In this document: piece after piece, positions 31,506 to 36,460 of the stretch
Layout: each line of letters begins with the position of its first letter
How positions within the stretch are numbered: the first letter of the stretch is position 1
NCBI GenBank assembly: GCA_023391895.1
Contig: JAEWAC010000238.1
Location: 1-36,460 of the forward strand
Direction: 5' to 3'
Source: Bacteroidota bacterium
GTDB taxonomy: Bacteria; Bacteroidota; Bacteroidia; Chitinophagales; Chitinophagaceae
DNA length: 36,460 nt
Translations under genes and position numbers: made by a program
The notes under the pieces: model-generated
Database searches by the model: none
What the model saw: the letters and a program-made list of their open reading frames with translations, nothing else
What the model was told of the DNA's origin: nothing

Positions 31506-32356
31506 ATGCAGTGTGGAGCAGCTTCATCTGTCTAAGCATTTATAACATGACTTTTCAGATTCACCTGAAAGGCTTTTTGTTTGATATAGAGTTTTGAAGG
31601 AGTTATCATGGTGTTTGTACCTGACCTTATGAACGGATCGCCGTGTTGGACTTCCACTTTTTCAAAAGTCCATATGGCTTCTTCTTTTATTTTCTCACTT
31701 GTAGGATTTTAAAGAAGTCGTAACGCCTCTCACCCCTGTCATGCTGAACTTGTTTCAGCATCTCCTTCTAACTTCTTTAAAACGCCCTATAGCAGTTCTT
31801 CTTTTAAACGTTTTTATGACTATTGGATTTTCTTTCGATAGGTAGCCCTTCTTACTTTTTCTCCCCGAAACAGTAAGCAAAAAGTTCAAGGCTGCCCTGA
31901 TCGCTCCGCCCCTTTGGCCGGCCCGCGCACAGCAACCCTCATTCCGGAGTGTATCCTGCACTATGATCTGTAGACTATTTGCAGTGTTCTTACTGGTATG
32001 GGGTTTTGAAGAAGTGCAGTCTTTTTGCGTGCTATGCTCAACTACTGCAGGCGCTGTATCCCGCTATACTTTTCTAAAAGCAATGGATGTTTTAAGTTAA
32101 CGCGGGATAAGGCGCTGGACTATTCCTGATAGATAGTATTCAAAGACTGCAATAAAGTTTTAAAAGTCCATATAGCAAAGCAAACATTCTCTTTTCCTCC
32201 TAATCCCTTAATCCACCCAAATCGTGGTTCAGACAACTTATTACTTACAACTTACCACTTATAACTCCTCTTTCTCTCTCTCTCTCTCTGCTGTGGACTA
32301 TCGTCTGTCGACTGTGGACCTCACTTCTTTAAAACCCCATCTGCTTTCCAATCCTT
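31506..32356. repeat. 850-bp repeat-rich intergenic region
   Basis: No credible gene; a 68-codon minus frame at 31755-31961 lies in repetitive sequence. The region contains several copies of the CTTCTTTAAAA-x-CCCATAT unit (31658-31678, 31772-31790, 31997-32014 inverted, 32156-32173, 32324-32340). It also has a hairpin ATGCTGAA-CTTGT-TTCAGCAT (31741-31761), a GC-rich block (about 31885-31945) and a TC dinucleotide tract of roughly 18 bases (32272-32289). Confidence 0.6.
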
Positions 32357-33331
32357 TTAAAAATACAACCAGTGGCCTTTGAATTTTCCCTGGCTGAACT
32401 CTAAGGTGGGAGCCGGGAATTTAAAGGCATTCAAAGCGGCTAAGGCGGTTCTTAAAAATTTGCTGCGGGTTTTGATTTTCGTGAGGTCAATATCGGGAGC
32501 AATGTACCACTGCCGGTAACGCCGGATGTCTGTTCGATCAAAGGTGACATTACCTTCTTTATCGTAAGCCCTGTTTTCAAAGCCGCCCCAAAGCCCGCCG
32601 GCACCGTAACCTACTGCTACATTCAGCCAATCGGGCAGGTTCGACTGCGGCAACAGCGACTGTAAATTAAAACCCAGCCAATACGTTTGGGCATTGTAAT
32701 CTTTCAGCAAGTGCTCCGGCAGGGTAGCGCCAAAAAGAGTGTTGGCTCTTGGTTTCAGAAGTGGATCGTAGTGATTTTGATGAACTGAAAATTTGAATTG
32801 GATTCTTTGCTCGTTCCAGGTCAGCTCCTGCGCCGCAAAAAAGGCGGCGCCCAAAAAGTTCGCACCCATATCAGTCCAGCTCCAGCCCCAGCCGGCTGAG
32901 TGGGCGTCTAAAAATTCAATCGTCGATAAATAAGTAAATCCGGCAAGGCTGCCGGTCCAGATCGCTTTTTTTCGATCCCAGACCGCCCACTTCCAGGAAG
33001 CAGCTGAACCCCGGCTCAGGTTGTAGGCGGTCCATCCATGCCCTACTTTATCCATCTGCAGCCATTCGCCCGCATCATTAAACGTATGAAAAGAAGTTTT
33101 TTCGTATTGCTGGTACCAGGCCTTGTTGAGGGCAACAATGGAACCAACATAACCCGCCGCCGATAGGCCGCCAACCAGCCAGGTCCGTTGCATATGGGGT
33201 TTTGAAAAAGTATCCACTGTCTCCGCAACAAATTGTGCATTGATTTTTACAGAAGCCGAATCCCAAGGCTGAGCATAAGAATTGCATAGGATACAGCAGC
33301 TGAGTAGAAATATGGAATATAGCCGTTTCAA
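32357..33331 (-). CDS. DUF2279 (YfiM-like) putative envelope protein
   Basis: 324 residues with a signal peptide (1-20, FLLSCCILCNSYAQ; a lipobox-like Cys cluster is possible). WLQMDKVGHGWTAYNLSRGS carries the D-K-x-G-H motif of DUF2279/YfiM, followed by TMEFLDAHSAGWGWSWTDMG-like sequence and ANFLGAAFFAAQELTW. YfiM homologues are envelope proteins of unknown role in LPS-related traits. The C half is strand-rich and may form a small barrel. Its 5' coding sequence includes a dispersed-repeat unit (33191-33210), encoding SKPHMQ. Confidence 0.82.
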   Translation of the reverse strand: MKRLYSIFLLSCCILCNSYAQPWDSASVKINAQFVAETVDTFSKPHMQRTWLVGGLSAAGYVGSIVALNKAWYQQYEKTSFHTFNDAGEWLQMDKVGHGWTAYNLSRGSAASWKWAVWDRKKAIWTGSLAGFTYLSTIEFLDAHSAGWGWSWTDMGANFLGAAFFAAQELTWNEQRIQFKFSVHQNHYDPLLKPRANTLFGATLPEHLLKDYNAQTYWLGFNLQSLLPQSNLPDWLNVAVGYGAGGLWGGFENRAYDKEGNVTFDRTDIRRYRQWYIAPDIDLTKIKTRSKFLRTALAALNAFKFPAPTLEFSQGKFKGHWLYF

Positions 33332-33417
33332 GATTTCAAAAATACATACGGTTACCAGTTTTCATTTTACTTTGTAAAAACTATTTTCGAAACCAAAATC
33401 AACCTAAACGATTGTAT

Positions 33418-35142
33418 ATGGATGCAGTTATTGAACAAAAAGTGGCAACCTGGCTCAACGGTAATTTTGATGAAGCAGTAAAACAAGAGATCAAATCATT
33501 ACAGGCTTCACACCCCGAAGAACTGGCCGATGCTTTTTACCGTAACCTGGAGTTTGGTACCGGCGGCCTGCGGGGGCTGATGGGAGTGGGTACCAACCGC
33601 ATGAATAAATACACGGTGGGTATGGCCACACAAGGCTATGCCAATTATTTAAAGAAAAGCTTTCCCAACACCCAGGTGAAAGTAGCCATTGCCCACGACA
33701 GCCGCAACAACAGCCGTTTTTTTGCCGAAACCACCGCAAAGGTTTTTGCGGCCAACGGCATCAAGGTTTTTTTATTTGAAGACCTGCGTCCCACGCCGGA
33801 GCTGTCGTTTGCCATTCGTCATTTAGGTTGCCAAGGGGGTGTAGTGTGTACCGCTTCGCACAACCCGAAGGAATACAATGGTTATAAAGCTTATTGGGAT
33901 GATGGCGGTCAGCTGGTGCCGCCACACGACAAGGCCGTGATTGCCGAGGTGGAAAAGATTGGCGACGTGAACGAAGTCAACTGGGAAGGCCAGGCAGAAA
34001 ACATTACCCTCATCGGTAAAGAAATCGATGACGCCTACATTGCCATGGTAAAAGGCCTGAGTGTGTATCCCGAAGTGATTGAACAGCAAAATGATCTCAA
34101 AATCGTTTATACACCTATACATGGTACTGGTATTGTCATGGTGCCGCCCGTGCTTAAAGCTTTTGGTTTTGAAAATGTGCACATCGTAGAAGAACAAAAA
34201 GAACCCAACGGCAATTTTCCTACCGTAGTGTATCCCAATCCGGAAGAAAGTGAAGCCATGAGCATTGGTTTGCAAAAAGCAAAAGAACTGGATGCGGATA
34301 TCCTGCTGGGTACCGATCCGGATGCCGATAGGGTTGGCATTGCCATCAAAAACAATAAAGGCGAGTGGGTGCTGATGAACGGCAATCAGACCGCGGTGCT
34401 GGCCTTTAACTACATGCTGGAAAGCCGCAAGGAAAAAGGCATTGCCCAACCCAATGATATGGTGGTAAAAACCATTGTAACCACCGATATGATTGATACC
34501 ATAGCTGCCGATAAAGGGGTAAAATGCTATAACGTACTCACTGGTTTTAAATGGATTGCGGAGCTGATCAAGGAAAAAGAAGGTCAGGAAAACTACATTA
34601 TAGGCGGGGAGGAAAGCTATGGTCTGATGATTGGTTCGCAGTTGAGGGATAAAGACGCGGTTTCTGCCGTAGCAATCCTCTGCGAAATGGCGGCCTATGA
34701 AAAAAGCAAAGGCAAAAGCCTCTATGATAAGTTGCTCGACCTGTATGTGCAGTACGGCTGTTATCAGGAGCATCTCATCTCCATTACCAAAAAAGGAAGG
34801 GATGGTCAGCAGCAGATTGCCGATATGATGGAACGTTTTCGCAACAATCCGCCAGCCACATTAGCAGGCATAAAGGTGAAAAGCCTGCTAGATTATGATA
34901 AAAAGGTAAAAACAGACCTGGCCAGTGGCCATACAGAAACCATCAGCTTGCCCAAGTCCAATGTTCTACAGTTTGTGTTGGAAGACGGCAGCAAGATCAG
35001 CGCCCGTCCGTCTGGCACCGAGCCGAAGATCAAGTTTTACTTTAGCGTTAATGCTCCGCTGTCTGCAGTTGATCAATATGATAAGGTACAAAAAGAATTA
35101 AAGGACAAAATTGACCGCATGATCAAGGACCTGGAGCTATAA
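33418..35142 (+). CDS. Phosphohexomutase (phosphoglucomutase/phosphomannomutase)
   Basis: About 574 residues from ATG 33418. (TTG 33412 is in frame but ATG is the natural start.) The four alpha-D-phosphohexomutase domains are complete: GGLRGLMGVGTNRMNKYTVG, catalytic S147 in CTASHNPKEYNGYKAYWDDG, the metal loop GTDPDADRVGIAIKN, the sugar loop GGEESYGLMIG and the phosphate loop RPSGTEPKIKFYF. It interconverts hexose 1- and 6-phosphates through a phosphoserine and glucose 1,6-bisphosphate. The length (about 575) is that of PgcA/PGM2-like proteins; glucose or mannose preference cannot be read from the window. It ends in a strong terminator. Confidence 0.95.
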   Translation: MDAVIEQKVATWLNGNFDEAVKQEIKSLQASHPEELADAFYRNLEFGTGGLRGLMGVGTNRMNKYTVGMATQGYANYLKKSFPNTQVKVAIAHDSRNNSRFFAETTAKVFAANGIKVFLFEDLRPTPELSFAIRHLGCQGGVVCTASHNPKEYNGYKAYWDDGGQLVPPHDKAVIAEVEKIGDVNEVNWEGQAENITLIGKEIDDAYIAMVKGLSVYPEVIEQQNDLKIVYTPIHGTGIVMVPPVLKAFGFENVHIVEEQKEPNGNFPTVVYPNPEESEAMSIGLQKAKELDADILLGTDPDADRVGIAIKNNKGEWVLMNGNQTAVLAFNYMLESRKEKGIAQPNDMVVKTIVTTDMIDTIAADKGVKCYNVLTGFKWIAELIKEKEGQENYIIGGEESYGLMIGSQLRDKDAVSAVAILCEMAAYEKSKGKSLYDKLLDLYVQYGCYQEHLISITKKGRDGQQQIADMMERFRNNPPATLAGIKVKSLLDYDKKVKTDLASGHTETISLPKSNVLQFVLEDGSKISARPSGTEPKIKFYFSVNAPLSAVDQYDKVQKELKDKIDRMIKDLEL

Positions 35143-35170
35143 AGGCCCATTGCGGAATGGTATAAAAATC

Positions 35171-35199
35171 AAAAGTGCTCTTTGAGGGAGCACTTTTTC
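35171..35199 (+). terminator. Rho-independent terminator of the phosphohexomutase gene
   Basis: AGTGCTC/GAGCACT stem (extended by AAAA/TTTT), loop TTTGAGG, then TTTTTCTCTTTT. Confidence 0.9.
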
Positions 35200-35291
35200 T
35201 CTTTTAGGCGGATGGACTTAATAATTTATGTAGAGTATCTATCAGCGATTTTGATAACACAAAAAAACGACGATTTGTTGAAGCCGGGGAT

Positions 35292-35966
35292 TTAAAATCG
35301 GTGAATCCCCTCTTTTCGGCGTTGAACGGTTCTAAATGAGCTTAGGTTGCGAAAAGGAAGCAACTTAGGCACCTGTTGCTGGTAATCCTGGTAAGCCTTC
35401 CCAAACTCTGCCTTTAGTTTTTGCTCCTCCAGTTCTATTCCTATCAGCGTATAAGTGGTAATAATAAAGTTAGCGATCAATAAGGAAAGCTGCGGCCAGG
35501 CAATAAAAAAGCCCCAGATAAAGATAAAGGTGCCCAGGTAAAGCGGGTGCCGCACATAGCGGTGAATGCCCTGGATCATGAGTTGATTGAAGGGGAGCTC
35601 CTGAAACAAACTTTTTAAACCGCTGAGGCTGATGAAATATTTTTTAATACAAATACCCATAATGATCCCGCCGGTAAGTGCTACGGCTCCGCCTATAACA
35701 GAAGTAGCCGTTGTCGGGTTATATAAAAAAGGAGATGCAAGCCGGATCTGGTAATAGGCCACTGCTCCGAGTATGGCAAAGGCAAAAAGCGTATAAAAAA
35801 GGCGGTAATATTTAAACGAAGCACCTAGTAAAAGGGCAGCCTTTTTTTTAAGTGATAAACTAGCCAATAAGCTGTGCAACACACTGAAGATGATCCATAT
35901 GACGGCCAAAAAAATATGAGCACCAACCATAATTAAAAATAGATCATTTGTTTCTTGTTTAACCAT
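35292..35966 (-). CDS. Membrane methyltransferase of the isoprenylcysteine/phospholipid type
   Basis: From ATG 35966, about 224 residues (ATG 35930 is the alternative). Longer readings run over the divergent pcm start and have no membrane pattern. It has about five to six hydrophobic segments (IFLAVIWIIFSVLHSLLASL, FAFAILGAVAYYQIR, GGAVALTGGIIMGICI). The C-terminal signature GIHRYVRHPLYLGTFIFIWG is the R-H-P-x-Y-x-G box of ICMT, PEMT and NnrU-like methyltransferases that bind SAM at the membrane. It ends in ELEEQKLKAEFGKAYQDYQQ, the E-E-x-x-L-x-x-x-F-G-x-x-Y-x-x-Y tail typical of ICMT. The substrate is a lipid or a lipid-like thiol by family, not known here. Confidence 0.85.
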   Translation of the reverse strand: MVKQETNDLFLIMVGAHIFLAVIWIIFSVLHSLLASLSLKKKAALLLGASFKYYRLFYTLFAFAILGAVAYYQIRLASPFLYNPTTATSVIGGAVALTGGIIMGICIKKYFISLSGLKSLFQELPFNQLMIQGIHRYVRHPLYLGTFIFIWGFFIAWPQLSLLIANFIITTYTLIGIELEEQKLKAEFGKAYQDYQQQVPKLLPFRNLSSFRTVQRRKEGIHRF

Positions 35967-35978
35967 CTGGCAGCCATA

Positions 35979-35986
35979 TATCTTTG
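35979..35986 (+). promoter_or_regulatory. -7 box of pcm
   Basis: TATCTTTG fits TAnnTTTG exactly; TTG (35955-35957) lies 21 bases upstream, within the normal spacing. Transcription would begin at or just before the ATG at 35991, so the mRNA is probably leaderless. Confidence 0.55.
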
Positions 35987-35990
35987 CGGA

Positions 35991-36460
35991 ATGAGACCGA
36001 CCGAGGATACGTACCGACACAAAGGATTGCGCAAGAAATTGACCGAAACTGTTGAAAAAAAAGGCATTACAGACGAAAAAGTGCTGGCTGCCATTAACAA
36101 AATTCCCCGCCACTTTTTCCTGGATTCTGCTTTTGACGAAGTGGCCTATGAAGACCGGGCTTTTCCCATTGCCGAAAAGCAAACCATTTCACAACCCTAT
36201 ACCGTTGCCTACCAAACCCAATTACTGGAAGTAAAGCCGTTTATGAAGGTGCTGGAAATTGGCACTGGCAGTGCCTACCAGGCCGTGGTACTGGCCGAGC
36301 TGGGGACACAGGTTTACACTATTGAGCGGCAGAAAAAATTGTTTGAAGCCAATAAAAAATTCGATTATCTAAAAAAATACCCCAACATCAGGTTCTTTTA
36401 TGGCGATGGCTTTGAAGGCCTGCCCACCTTTGCCCCTTTTGACCGGGTGATCATTACCGC
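35991..36460 (+). CDS. pcm: Protein-L-isoaspartate O-methyltransferase (truncated by window edge)
   Basis: The 157 codons in the window read MRPTEDTYRHKGLRKKLTET, then VLAAINKIPRHFFLDSAFDE, AYEDRAFPIAEKQTISQPYT and VLEIGTGSAYQAVVLAELG (SAM loop). The I-x-K-I-P-R-x-x-F and A-Y-x-D-x-x-x-P-I-x-x-x-Q-T-I-S-x-P motifs are those of PIMT. It methylates isoaspartyl residues in damaged proteins so that they can revert. The end of the gene is outside the window. It diverges from the membrane methyltransferase gene. Confidence 0.95.
   Translation, partial: MRPTEDTYRHKGLRKKLTETVEKKGITDEKVLAAINKIPRHFFLDSAFDEVAYEDRAFPIAEKQTISQPYTVAYQTQLLEVKPFMKVLEIGTGSAYQAVVLAELGTQVYTIERQKKLFEANKKFDYLKKYPNIRFFYGDGFEGLPTFAPFDRVIIT

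Noticed and set aside
31755..31961. 68-codon minus-strand open frame in the 31.5-32.3 kb gap
   Set aside because: Low-quality composition, lies on repeat-like GC-rich sequence, no start signal and no domain; treated as intergenic.
32272..32289. CRISPR-like or functional tandem array
   Set aside because: It is a simple TC dinucleotide tract with no spacers.
33823..34773. 316-codon frame on the minus strand
   Set aside because: It is fully inside the phosphohexomutase gene, whose motifs are complete; a shadow frame.

Overview
The window is Bacteroidota chromosome, most like a Chitinophagaceae-type soil or freshwater bacterium. This rests on family content (DUF4199, DUF2279, CarboxypepD_reg-plus-barrel outer-membrane protein, Bacteroidota-type LptE), on TAnnTTTG -7 promoter boxes close to start codons, on the general lack of Shine-Dalgarno sequences, and on conserved gene orders such as miaB - sigma-54 activator - lptE - TPR protein - secG. 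The genus is inference.

Layout. (1) 1-2091: minus-strand operon of a metal-site-degenerate dihydroorotase homologue, a DUF4199 membrane protein and a GT2 glycosyltransferase (cut by the window edge). (2) 2170-2890: tRNA-Pro(GGG), its terminator and a small ABM-fold protein. (3) 2959-12849: a 9.8-kb integrative element in a tRNA-Pro(CGG) gene, bounded by a perfect 48-bp direct repeat of the 5' tRNA half. It carries a tyrosine integrase and paired GGGTCGC repeats at both ends. Its cargo is a GAF/PAS histidine kinase, a response regulator, a YccF protein and a nucleosidase-like enzyme. It also holds several broken genes: DinB polymerase, endolysin, a ribbon-helix-helix-like protein, a kinase fragment and a DNA-methyltransferase N-terminal relic. 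(4) 12804-14357: the rebuilt tRNA-Pro(CGG), an unexplained regulatory leader encoding a 30-residue peptide ending in Cys-Cys-Cys-Ser-Cys, two small genes and tRNA-Cys. (5) 14888-24986: core functions, namely TrmH-like rRNA/tRNA methyltransferase, YihY, MltG, SecG, a TPR-like protein, LptE, a sigma-54 activator, MiaB and an outer-membrane barrel protein. (6) 25036-36460: a conserved small protein, two heterodisulfide-reductase-like Fe-S proteins separated by three unrelated genes, an ATP-grasp protein, LysE exporter, NAD(P)-binding protein, phosphoribosyltransferase, DUF2279 protein, phosphohexomutase, a membrane methyltransferase and the start of pcm.

How genes work together. miaB to secG forms one tight minus-strand operon joining tRNA modification, LPS-export assembly and Sec secretion. 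The element reads as a decayed prophage-like or integrative element: recombination ends look intact, while DinB and the lysis genes are broken. Intergenic spaces from about 15.5 kb on are filled with a dispersed short repeat (CTTCTTTAAAA-CCCATAT type) and palindromes.

The most notable items are the orphan Cys-rich leader region (13091-13289), the tRNA-Pro element that swaps the tRNA's 5' half and promoter, the catalytically degenerate dihydroorotase and the dispersed repeat.
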